NCBI RefSeq assembly: GCF_024355225.1
Contig: NZ_VCNH01000008.1
Coordinates: 1,426,001-1,490,000, forward strand
Length of the DNA: 64,000 nt
Direction of reading: 5' to 3'
From: Roseovarius sp. M141
GTDB taxonomy: Bacteria > Pseudomonadota > Alphaproteobacteria > Rhodobacterales > Rhodobacteraceae
Position numbers and translations under genes: made by a program. Each line of letters starts with the position of its first letter. Position 1 is the first letter of the stretch. Shown one piece after another: positions 1 through 7,761 of this stretch. The notes under the pieces were generated by a model. That model saw only the letters and a program-made list of their open reading frames with translations, did not search any database and was not told where the DNA came from.

Positions 1-396
1 TTGTGGGGGTTCATTCAGCGCTACGCGCCCGATGCTAGCGCCGAGGCGAATCCCGACATGGATCAGGCCGTGGGCCATGCGTTGCGCTACTACGCCGATT
101 TCGTGAAACCGGCCAAGGTATACCGCGCCCCGACTGATCTGGAGCGTGAGGCGCTTATGGAACTGCGCGACCAGTTGGCAGCCTATGACGGCCGGCGCGA
201 TGACGAGGCGCTGCAATCTGTGGTGTATGGCGTGGGGCGCGACCGTTTCGATCCGCTGCGCGACTGGTTCAAAGCCCTCTACGAGGTGCTTCTGGGCGCG
301 TCGCAAGGGCCGCGCTTCGGCGGGTTTATCGCGCTTTACGGGGTGGATGAAACTGTGCAGTTGATCGATGACGCATTGGCTGGCAAGTTCATCTGA
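1..396 (+). CDS. lysK: Lysine--tRNA ligase, class I, C-terminal part (5' truncated by window)
   Basis: The reading frame is open from base 1 and stops at 394-396, so only the last 131 residues are present. The tail has the class I LysRS anticodon-binding character: a helical stretch followed by RFGGFIALYGVDETVQLI near the end, a pattern I associate with archaeal-type LysRS enzymes of alphaproteobacteria. The enzyme charges tRNA-Lys in the cytoplasm. The catalytic HIGH/KMSKS half lies upstream of the window. The TTG at base 1 is not a real start. A 50-base gap separates it from the cytochrome c gene, which may be cotranscribed. Confidence 0.75.
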   Translation: MWGFIQRYAPDASAEANPDMDQAVGHALRYYADFVKPAKVYRAPTDLEREALMELRDQLAAYDGRRDDEALQSVVYGVGRDRFDPLRDWFKALYEVLLGASQGPRFGGFIALYGVDETVQLIDDALAGKFI

Positions 397-446
397 TCAA
401 AGGCGGCGCAGACCGTCAGTGACCATCTGAGGCAAAGGAGACGGCA

Positions 447-857
447 ATGAAATACGCAGTGATGGCGGTCGGGCTGGGCGGGCTTGGCGTTCTGGCGGCC
501 TGCATGCAGACCAGTTCCATGCCCGAGGCCGATGAGGGCCGCAGGCTATATGTCGAGAATTGCGTGCAATGTCATGGCCCTTCGGGCAAGGGCGATGGGC
601 CGCTGGCCAAGCGCCTGTCGCCCAAGCCGACAGACCTGACGCAGCTGTCCAGCCAGGGCAAATTCCCGCGCGCGCGGGTGCTCTCGACCATCGACGGCTA
701 TCACCGGGCGCAGATCCCCGGCGAGCAGATGCCGGAATTTGGCGCATTGCTGGAGGGTGATACCGTTCCGGTTCAGACCGGCGATGGTGTGATGACTCCG
801 ACACCGCGCCCTCTGGCCGCGCTCTTGGCCTATCTGGAATCGATTCAGGACGTCTGA
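447..857 (+). CDS. Small c-type cytochrome lipoprotein
   Basis: This 136-residue protein starts with a lipoprotein signal: MKYAVMAV..., a hydrophobic stretch, then LAAC with the lipid-carrying Cys at residue 19. A single heme-binding motif CVQCH lies at 39-43, and a Met in GEQMPEFGALL is a likely sixth heme ligand. It is therefore a monoheme class I cytochrome c anchored on the periplasmic side of the inner membrane or in the outer membrane. An AAAGGAG ribosome site lies just before the ATG. Its redox partner is unknown; the neighbours (lysK, and a pseudogene on the other strand) give no hint. Electron transfer is family knowledge, and the pathway is not assigned. Confidence 0.8.
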   Translation: MKYAVMAVGLGGLGVLAACMQTSSMPEADEGRRLYVENCVQCHGPSGKGDGPLAKRLSPKPTDLTQLSSQGKFPRARVLSTIDGYHRAQIPGEQMPEFGALLEGDTVPVQTGDGVMTPTPRPLAALLAYLESIQDV

Positions 858-862
858 GTCGA

Positions 863-1096
863 CTACGCCCGTTGCGCATCAATTGACGAGGTCAGCGCGT
901 TCAGCGTTGTCGTTTCACCCGAACGGGAGCCGCCCGAGACGATGACGTCCAACCGGCAGGCCACGGTGGCTTGCAGATAAGCTGCTATTTCTTCGATGAA
1001 GGCGCCATATTTAGCCAGATCGTCGATACCCCGATTGTCTTTTTTGAACTTTTGGATCGAATCCAGACTGCCGTCGACCACGACGGTCTGCACCAT
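863..1096 (-). pseudogene. Remnant of a CpaF/TadA-type secretion ATPase
   Basis: The 77-residue frame reads like the middle of CpaF, the ATPase of Flp-pilus/type II-like secretion: an IQKFKKDNRGIDDLAKYGAF segment, then LDVIVSGGSRSGETTTLNAL. In real CpaF proteins the latter is the Walker A loop GGTGSGKTTTLNAL. Here the essential Lys is Glu (SGE instead of SGK), and the frame stops a few residues after the loop, so Walker B and the His box are absent. The frame stays open a short way upstream of the first ATG without a recognisable CpaF N-terminus. I read it as a decayed fragment, not a working gene. No other pilus genes are nearby. Confidence 0.55.
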
Positions 1097-1253
1097 CGCG
1101 ATAATCGGGTCGGGTGTGGCGCCAGCGTTTGCTCGCGTTGGAACCGGGCGGGCGTGGTCGTGCGGTCAGCGAATAGGGCGCGCGGAAAATCGAGGGCGGC
1201 GCCGCATGGCACCGCCCGTATTTTCTTGTGGTCTTGTACAAGCCGTTTCGCGT

Positions 1254-1877
1254 TTAGACGATGGTCGCCCCGGTTGCGGCGCGCATTTCATCCTCGGTGA
1301 CGCCATCGGCGGTCTCGACAATCTTCAGGCCGCCTTCGACCACGTCCAGAACGCCCAGGTTCGTGATGATGCGATTCACGACACCTGTGCCGGTCAGCGG
1401 CAGGGTGCACTTCTTCAGCAATTTGCTGTCGCCATGCTTGCTGGTGTGGTCCATCACGACGATAACCTTGCCGACGCCGGCGACCAGATCCATCGCGCCG
1501 CCCATACCCTTGACCAGCTTGCCGGGAATCATCCAGTTCGCCAGATCGCCATTTTCCGCGACCTCCATCGCGCCAAGGATCGCCGCCGCGATCTTGCCCC
1601 CGCGAATCATGCCGAAGCTGGTCGCGCTGTCGAAATAGGACGTGCGGTTGAGTTCGGTAATCGTCTGCTTGCCTGCGTTGATCAGGTCGGGGTCTTCGTC
1701 GCCCTCGTAGGGAAAGGCGCCCATGCCCAGCATGCCGTTTTCGGATTGCAGGGTGATCTCCTTGTCGCCGACATAGTTGGCCACCAGCGTCGGGATGCCG
1801 ATGCCAAGGTTGACATACATGCCGTCTTCCAGCTCTTGCGCGGCGCGTTCGGCCATTTGGTTACGGTCCCAGGGCAT
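1254..1877 (-). CDS. scoB: 3-oxoacid CoA-transferase subunit B
   Basis: This 207-residue beta subunit of succinyl-CoA:3-oxoacid (acetoacetate) CoA-transferase moves CoA from succinyl-CoA to a 3-oxoacid during ketone-body or short-chain acid use. Visible motifs are the NLGIGIPTLVANY loop at about 23-35 and SENGMLGMG, in which Glu46 is the family's covalent catalytic glutamate. Length matches the family. The start overlaps the scoA stop by one base (TAATG on the minus strand), so the two subunits are translationally coupled and form one heterodimeric enzyme. AtoA of the butyrate-type transferases is the alternative, but the sequence looks like SCOT subunit B. Confidence 0.92.
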   Translation of the reverse strand: MPWDRNQMAERAAQELEDGMYVNLGIGIPTLVANYVGDKEITLQSENGMLGMGAFPYEGDEDPDLINAGKQTITELNRTSYFDSATSFGMIRGGKIAAAILGAMEVAENGDLANWMIPGKLVKGMGGAMDLVAGVGKVIVVMDHTSKHGDSKLLKKCTLPLTGTGVVNRIITNLGVLDVVEGGLKIVETADGVTEDEMRAATGATIV

Positions 1878-2581
1878 TACACGTCCTCCCTTTTGCGCGT
1901 GGTGCGCTGTTCGATCCGTTTCTCATGATCGCCTTGGATCAGGCGGTGCACATAGATGCCGGGCAGGTGGATGTTGTCGGGGTCCAGCGATCCGCGTGGC
2001 ACGATTTCCTCGACCTCGGCAACGCAGATCTTGCCGCACATCGCGGCAGGCGGGTTGAAGTTGCGCGCGGTCTTGCGGAAAATCAGGTTGCCGGTGTCGT
2101 CGGCCTTCCACGCCTTGACGATCGCCAGATCCGCGACGATGCCACGTTCAAGGATATAGGTCTCGCCGTCGAAATCCTTGTGTTCCTTGCCTTCGGCCAC
2201 CTGCGTGCCGACGCCGGTTTTAGTGTAAAAGCCGGGAATGCCCGCGCCGCCGGCACGCATCCGTTCGGCCAGGGTGCCTTGGGGGTTGAATTCGATCTCA
2301 AGCTCGCCCGCCAGATATTGGCGCATGAATTCGGCATTTTCGCCCACATAGGAGCTGAGCATTTTCTTCACCTGCCGCGTTTGCAGCAGGATGCCGATGC
2401 CAAAATCGTCGACACCCGCATTGTTGCTGGCGAAGGTCAGATCCTTCGTTCCTGCGTCCTTGATGGCCTGTAGCAGCAGCTCTGGGATGCCGCACAGACC
2501 AAAGCCGCCGGCGGCGATGGTCATGCCGTCGAACAGCACCCCATCCAGCGCAGCGGCGGCGTCAGGATATACTTTCTTCAT
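1877..2581 (-). CDS. scoA: 3-oxoacid CoA-transferase subunit A
   Basis: This 234-residue alpha subunit is the partner of the downstream scoB. The CoA-binding motif [10 protein letters not shown] lies at about 25-34, and [34 protein letters not shown] and [15 protein letters not shown] are typical SCOT-A segments. I start it at the ATG at 2581 ([12 protein letters not shown]), as family members begin here; an in-frame start ten codons upstream adds a non-conserved tail. Together ScoAB activate acetoacetate to acetoacetyl-CoA in the cytoplasm. The pair stands alone, and no thiolase or hydroxybutyrate dehydrogenase is adjacent. Confidence 0.92.
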   Translation of the reverse strand: MKKVYPDAAAALDGVLFDGMTIAAGGFGLCGIPELLLQAIKDAGTKDLTFASNNAGVDDFGIGILLQTRQVKKMLSSYVGENAEFMRQYLAGELEIEFNPQGTLAERMRAGGAGIPGFYTKTGVGTQVAEGKEHKDFDGETYILERGIVADLAIVKAWKADDTGNLIFRKTARNFNPPAAMCGKICVAEVEEIVPRGSLDPDNIHLPGIYVHRLIQGDHEKRIEQRTTRKREDV

Positions 2582-2702
2582 TGAAAAACCCCTAATATGG
2601 CACGGTTGCAACGGTTGTGGGGCAGGGGGGCCGCAAAAGTCAATGCCGCCGCCGCCGCAACCGGCCTGTTTAGGGGTTACTACCTATCGCGGCGGAGGGG
2701 CG

Positions 2703-3269
2703 TCAAATGATGCGGACTTGCGTGCCGATCGGGGTCACCGCGAACAGCTCTTCGATCTTGGCGTTGTACAGGCCGATGCAGCCAGACGACGATTTGCGCC
2801 CGATCTTGCGGGTGTCATGCGTGCCGTGGATCAGATAGGCGGGCCATGTCAGATACATTGCATGCGTACCCAAAGGGTTGCCGGGACCGGGCGGCATGTA
2901 ATCGGGCAGATCTGGGTTAGCTGCTTTCATGTTCGATGTCGGCGTCCAATCGGGCCCGACCTTCTTGCGCACGATCTTGGTATAGCCGGTGCGTGTCAGA
3001 TCGTCGGTCATGGGCACGGATGTGGGGTAGACGCGGTAATCGGTCGCGTCCGAATTCCAGTAGTGCAAGGCGCGCGACGTCGTATCGCAAACGATTGCGC
3101 CCGATCCCAGCGTATCGAAGTGATCCTGCCAGTTCTGGGTGACGAAGCTGGAGACGTTACGACGTGCTCCGTCGGCTTGGGCACGCAGGATGCCGGGCGT
3201 GGCCAGTGTGACGAATGCGGCAGCGCCCCCGGCCAATGCGGCGCGGCGGTTGAATTTGGTATCGGTCAT
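2703..3269 (-). CDS. L,D-transpeptidase (YkuD fold), exported
   Basis: This 188-residue protein has a Tat-like leader (FNRRAALAGGAA, then a hydrophobic stretch ending near ILRAQA). The C-terminal half is a YkuD/ErfK domain: LIHGTHD with His148, and SSSGCIGLYN with the predicted nucleophile Cys164. These enzymes form 3-3 crosslinks in peptidoglycan or attach proteins to it, in the periplasm. The residue after Cys-Ile is Gly, where most family members carry a conserved Arg (SxGCIR). The gene is monocistronic, between scoA and topA on the same strand. It belongs to the compact single-domain type common in alphaproteobacteria. Confidence 0.88.
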   Translation of the reverse strand: MTDTKFNRRAALAGGAAAFVTLATPGILRAQADGARRNVSSFVTQNWQDHFDTLGSGAIVCDTTSRALHYWNSDATDYRVYPTSVPMTDDLTRTGYTKIVRKKVGPDWTPTSNMKAANPDLPDYMPPGPGNPLGTHAMYLTWPAYLIHGTHDTRKIGRKSSSGCIGLYNAKIEELFAVTPIGTQVRII

Positions 3270-3397
3270 GGCGCGAATCCTCTCATTCTGGCGGGCGCAA
3301 CGTTACACCCTTATAGTGAAAATGATGATCGCGCGAGATGGGTTCCAATAACAAAACCGTGTAGCGCCCCGGAGCGACGCCTGTAGAGTGGCCCGCG

Positions 3398-6154
3398 TCA
3401 TTCTTCGTCGGCCTTTTTCTTGGTTGCGGGCTTCTTGGTCGCCGTCTTTTTCGCAGTTGTTTTTTCAGCGGCAGCCTTCTTTGGCGCCGCTTTTTTGACG
3501 GATGGTTTTTTGGCTGTGGTTTTTTTTGCGGGGGCCTTTTTTGCGGGGGCCTTTTTCTTGGCGCCGCCTTTGCCCGCTTTCGCGGCTTTTTCGGCGATCA
3601 GATCCACTGCCATGGCGACGGTTACATCCTCCGGTTCGGTCCCTTTGGGCAAGGTTGCGTTAACCTTCTCCCACTTGACGTAGGGGCCATAGCGCCCTTC
3701 CATCACGTTGATTGCACCGCCGCTTTCGGGATGCTCTCCCAACTCTTTCAATGGCTTGGCCGCCGCCCGGCCCGCGCCCCGGCTGGCCAGTTTTTGCGCC
3801 AGAACCTCGACCGCGCGGTTCATGCCGATGGTGAAGACCTCGTCCACTTCCTTGAGGTTGGCGTAAAGTTTGCCGTGCTTGACGAACGGCCCGTACCGCC
3901 CGATCCCGGCCTCGATCAACTCACCATCATCGGGATGCGCGCCTACTTCGCGCGGCAGGCTGAGCAGAGTCAGCGCCTTTTCCAGATCCATCGCGTCGGG
4001 CGTCCAGCCCTTTGGCAGGGACGCGCGCGGCGGCTTCTTGTTCTCTTCTGTCGCTTCACCGCGCTGGACATATGGGCCAAAGCGGCCCGAGCGCAGGCTG
4101 ATCTCATCCCCCTGATCCTCGCCCAGCACGCGGTCGCCGGATTCGGCGGCATCCGCGCCGATAGGACGCGTATAGCGGCATTCCGGATAGCGTCCGCAGC
4201 CGACGAAACCGCCAGATTTAGACGTCTTGAGATGCAGCTTGCCCTCACCGCAGAGCGGGCAGACGCGTGGATCACTCCCGTCCTCGCGCGGCGGATAGAG
4301 TGTGGGCGCAAGCGCGTCGTCCAGCACATCCAACACCTCGGAAATGCGCAGTTCGGTCGTCTCGGCGATGGCAGCAGAGAAATCGCGCCAGAATCGGGTC
4401 AGGATATCCTTCCAGTCGGCCTCGCCTGCGCTGACATGATCCAGCTCTTCCTCAAGATTGGCGGTGAACTCGTACCCGACATACTGCTTGAAGAAGTTGA
4501 GCAGGAAGATCGTGACGATCCGCCCCTTGTCCTCGGGGATCAGGCGGTTGCCGTCCTTGCGGACATATTCGCGGTCCTGAATCGTGGTCACGATGCTGGC
4601 ATAGGTCGAGGGGCGTCCGATGCCCAACTCCTCCATGCGCTTGACCAGGGTTGCCTCGGTATAGCGCGGCGGTGGCTGGGTGTGCGATTGCAGACCCAGA
4701 ACAGCGGCATTTTCAGACAGGATGGCAGCGTCATGACGGGCCATGCCCGGCGCGCTGTCTTCGATGATGCTGTCGGATTTGTCGGCCTTGGCGAACTGCG
4801 CCTTCAGCCCGGATTTACCAAACGCAGCCTTGTCGCCCTCGGCAATCTGCGGCAGGCGGGCATCATCGCCTTCGTCCGCCACATCGTCGCGGCCTTCCTC
4901 GTAAACGCGCAGGAACCCGTCGAACAGCACGACCTGACCAGTCGCGCGCAGCCCGATCTGGCCGTCATCGCTGCCGATCTCGACCGTGGTGCGCTCCAGC
5001 CGGGCGCCCTCCATCTGGCAGGCGAGCGTCCGCTTCCAAATCAGATCATAGAGCCGGGCCTGATCGCGGTCAGTGATCTTTAGCGCCGCCGCGTCGCGGG
5101 TCATTTCCGTAGGGCGGATACATTCATGCGCTTCCTGCGCGTTCTTCGCCTTGTTCTTGTAGATACGCGGCGAGGGCGGCACGTATTCCTTGCCGTACCG
5201 GTCGGCAATCGCGTCGCGGGCGGCAGTCACGGCCTCGGGGGCCATGTCGATGCCGTCGGTTCGCATATAAGTGATATGCCCGGCCTCATACAGGCGCTGC
5301 GCCGCGCTCATCGTCTGGCGTGCGCCCATGCCGAATTTGCGGCTGGCCTCCTGCTGAAGGGTGGAGGTCATGAACGGGGCCGACGGGTTTCGGCTGGCCG
5401 GTTTCGCCTCGACCGAGGTCACGCTCAGCGCTCGGCTGGAGACCGCCTGAACGGCCATTTCCGCCTGCGTGGCGTTCGCCAGATCGAACTTGTCCAGCTT
5501 TTTGCCCGCCAAGGTCGTCAGGCGTGCCTCGTATTCCTGACCGCGAGGCGTGGCCAGCAGCGCCTTGACGGACCAGTATTCGCGGGCGTTGAACGCCTCG
5601 ATCTCCATCTCGCGCTCGACGATCAGGCGCAGGCAGACGGATTGCACGCGCCCGGCCGATTTCGCGCCGGGCAGCTTGCGCCAGAGGACCGGGCTGAGGT
5701 TGAAACCCACCAGATAATCCAGCGCGCGGCGGGCCAGATAAGCCTCGACCAGCGGCGCGTCGACTTGACGGGGATTGGCCATCGCCTCGGTCACGGCGGC
5801 CTTGGTGATTGCGTTGAAGACGACGCGGCTGACCGGCGTGTCCTTCTTGATGGCCTTGCGCTTTCGCAGCGCCTCTTCCAGATGCCAGCTGATCGCCTCG
5901 CCCTCGCGGTCGGGGTCGGTCGCGAGGATCAGGGCGTTGTCGTTTGCCAGCGCATCGGCGATTGCCTTGACGTGTTTGCGGCTGTCGGTGCCGATCTCCC
6001 ACTTCATGTCAAATCCGTTATCGGGATCGACCGAGCCATCCTTGGGCGGCAGGTCGCGCACGTGACCGTAGGATGCCAGCACCGTGTAATCCGGGCCGAG
6101 ATACTTGTTGATTGTCTTGGCCTTGGCCGGGGATTCGACGACGACGACGGGCAT
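3398..6154 (-). CDS. topA: DNA topoisomerase I (type IA)
   Basis: This 918-residue enzyme relaxes negative supercoils. It begins VVVVESPAKAKTINKYLG (TOPRIM start), followed by the acidic DPDREGEAISWHLEE metal site. The ITYMRTDGIDM segment near residue 295 carries the catalytic Tyr. A zinc-ribbon-like CPLCG...CGRYPEC segment and three repeated GRYGPYVK-type modules follow. The last 50 or so residues are a Lys/Ala/Pro-rich tail of AKK-type repeats, common in alphaproteobacterial TopA and presumed to bind DNA. I start at 6154 because a GGAGAGGAA ribosome site lies just before this ATG; the upstream GTG frame is part of that site. It is the last gene of a dprA-topA run. Confidence 0.96.
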   Translation of the reverse strand: MPVVVVESPAKAKTINKYLGPDYTVLASYGHVRDLPPKDGSVDPDNGFDMKWEIGTDSRKHVKAIADALANDNALILATDPDREGEAISWHLEEALRKRKAIKKDTPVSRVVFNAITKAAVTEAMANPRQVDAPLVEAYLARRALDYLVGFNLSPVLWRKLPGAKSAGRVQSVCLRLIVEREMEIEAFNAREYWSVKALLATPRGQEYEARLTTLAGKKLDKFDLANATQAEMAVQAVSSRALSVTSVEAKPASRNPSAPFMTSTLQQEASRKFGMGARQTMSAAQRLYEAGHITYMRTDGIDMAPEAVTAARDAIADRYGKEYVPPSPRIYKNKAKNAQEAHECIRPTEMTRDAAALKITDRDQARLYDLIWKRTLACQMEGARLERTTVEIGSDDGQIGLRATGQVVLFDGFLRVYEEGRDDVADEGDDARLPQIAEGDKAAFGKSGLKAQFAKADKSDSIIEDSAPGMARHDAAILSENAAVLGLQSHTQPPPRYTEATLVKRMEELGIGRPSTYASIVTTIQDREYVRKDGNRLIPEDKGRIVTIFLLNFFKQYVGYEFTANLEEELDHVSAGEADWKDILTRFWRDFSAAIAETTELRISEVLDVLDDALAPTLYPPREDGSDPRVCPLCGEGKLHLKTSKSGGFVGCGRYPECRYTRPIGADAAESGDRVLGEDQGDEISLRSGRFGPYVQRGEATEENKKPPRASLPKGWTPDAMDLEKALTLLSLPREVGAHPDDGELIEAGIGRYGPFVKHGKLYANLKEVDEVFTIGMNRAVEVLAQKLASRGAGRAAAKPLKELGEHPESGGAINVMEGRYGPYVKWEKVNATLPKGTEPEDVTVAMAVDLIAEKAAKAGKGGAKKKAPAKKAPAKKTTAKKPSVKKAAPKKAAAEKTTAKKTATKKPATKKKADEE

Positions 6155-6266
6155 GAAATTCCTCTCCACTCGGGGCGGCTCTTATGGCGGCGCACCATGT
6201 GGGGGCGCAAGAGGGATTGTCAATGCGGCGCCGTGGACACCCTCTTTTGCCGTGCGGCAGGTCTGA

Positions 6267-7418
6267 TCAGTCCGCCAGGGACAGCATCCCGCCCGCCTGC
6301 CTGCGAATGCGCCCGTCCAGTTCCAGATCAATCAGCGCGGGGGCGACGGTGCGGGCAGGTGTGCCCAGATCGCGGATCAGCTGATCCTCGGCCAGAGGCG
6401 AAGGGCCGAGACGGCTGAGGATGCGTGCGTGCAGATCGGAGGCGTCACGCAGGCTGTGACATTCGGGCGGATCGGGGGTGATGGGTTCGGGCAATAGTGG
6501 CAAGTCGGGCTGAGCTGTCTGGGTCGCCGGCAAGGCCTCGATCACGTCGGCGGCGCTGCGGATCAGCCGCGCGCCGTCACGGATCAGCATGTTACATCCG
6601 GCAGCGCGCGCATCGAAGGGGTGGCCGGGCACAGCCAGCACTTCGCGCCCCTGATCCAGAGCGTTGCGCGCCGTGATCAGCGACCCCGACTTCGCCGCCG
6701 CCTCGACCACGACAACGGCGCCGGCCAGGCCGCTGATGATCCGGTTGCGGCGTGGGAAATGACGCGCCTGCGGTTGGGTACCCATCGGCATCTCGGACAG
6801 GCGCACGCCGCAGCGCAGGATCTCGCCCGCCAGTTTCGCGTTCTCAGCGGGATAGAGGACATCGACGCCGCCGGCCATCACCGCGATCGTTCCGCCATCT
6901 ACTGTTGCAGCATGTGCAGCCGTGTCGACGCCGCGGGCAAGGCCGGACACGATGACATATCCAGCCTTCGACAATTCGCCTGCCAGCGCCCGCGCCATGC
7001 GTGTGCCCAGCGAGGATGCATTGCGCGCGCCAACCATGGCGATCTTGGGCCGGGCCAACGCCCCGATATCACCCATGGCCCACAGGATAGGGGGTGGATC
7101 GGGAATGTCGCGTAGCGCGACGGGATAAAGTGGATCGGTCACGCAGAGCATCTGCGCCCGGGCCGTGCGCGCGGCCCGCATTTCAGCCAGAACGACGCCT
7201 TCGGGGCAGACGGCGTAGTCATCGATACCTGCGGCCTTGGCTACTTCGGGCAGGGCGGTCAGCGCGGCCTGCGCCGTGCCATGTTCGGCCAGCAGACGGT
7301 AAAAGGTCGCGACGCCAACGCGCCGCGAACGCAAAAGACGAAGCCATGATACCCGATCATCTTCCGTGGTGGGTGGGAGTGGGGGGTGAGTGGAAGGATG
7401 TGTTTCCTCAGGCATCAT
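6267..7418 (-). CDS. dprA: DNA processing protein DprA
   Basis: This 383-residue DprA/Smf protein binds single-stranded DNA that enters during transformation and loads RecA on it. The Rossmann-like core is clear: KIAMVGARNASSLGTRMA, VSGLARGVDTAAHAA, GGVDVLYPAEN, SEMPMGTQPQARHFPRRNRIISG and GSLITARNALDQGREVLAVPG. A C-terminal winged-helix (DML1-like) segment ends ALIDLELDGRIRRQAGGMLSL. It lies about 110 bases upstream of topA on the same strand, the usual alphaproteobacterial pairing. In related genomes plsY is often the next gene upstream; here a gap of about 340 bases is found instead. DprA alone does not prove competence. Confidence 0.95.
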   Translation of the reverse strand: MMPEETHPSTHPPLPPTTEDDRVSWLRLLRSRRVGVATFYRLLAEHGTAQAALTALPEVAKAAGIDDYAVCPEGVVLAEMRAARTARAQMLCVTDPLYPVALRDIPDPPPILWAMGDIGALARPKIAMVGARNASSLGTRMARALAGELSKAGYVIVSGLARGVDTAAHAATVDGGTIAVMAGGVDVLYPAENAKLAGEILRCGVRLSEMPMGTQPQARHFPRRNRIISGLAGAVVVVEAAAKSGSLITARNALDQGREVLAVPGHPFDARAAGCNMLIRDGARLIRSAADVIEALPATQTAQPDLPLLPEPITPDPPECHSLRDASDLHARILSRLGPSPLAEDQLIRDLGTPARTVAPALIDLELDGRIRRQAGGMLSLAD

Positions 7419-7761
7419 GGCTCCGTCGTCTTGCAGAATCAGATGTAGCGCATGTCTGGTTAACAGGCGGTAAACCTTACTCAGATCCGCAAAATGTCCG
7501 ACCTCTCAGGATGCGGTGCCAACCAGTATGTGCGGCCCGTGATCTGGCCGCCCATTGCGAAAATGTCGCCGACCAGATCGAATTGGGCGCCAAATTCCGG
7601 GGCAACCGGGACCGCTTAGTCGCTTCGGCCGGGCGACGTCGGGATCGGCTGGGCTGACACCGAGATATAGCAGATACAGACCGCTGCCATTTGCGCGCCC
7701 GGTGTTTTTTTCTTGGTTCAAATACCCGAATCCCTGACCCTCGGGCAGCGCTTACGCCCGA
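7419..7761. other. 343-base gap between dprA and tldD, possible decayed coding remnant
   Basis: No intact gene is visible. On the minus strand a 71-codon frame (7506-7721) and a neighbouring frame without a start (ending near 7490, containing FGAQFDLVGDIFAMGGQITG) could be joined by one frameshift around 7610-7630. I cannot assign either to a family. The short T-run around 7705-7713 might be part of a terminator, but no clear stem precedes it. Confidence 0.3.

Noticed and set aside
996..1928. 310-codon plus-strand frame opposite scoB and scoA
   Set aside because: It is antisense to clear CoA-transferase genes, His/Asp/Arg-rich as is typical for the complement of GC-rich genes, and has no motif.
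3731..6418. Two long plus-strand frames (450 and 430 codons) opposite topA
   Set aside because: Shadow frames of topA on the other strand; high third-position GC in topA leaves them open. No recognisable domain.
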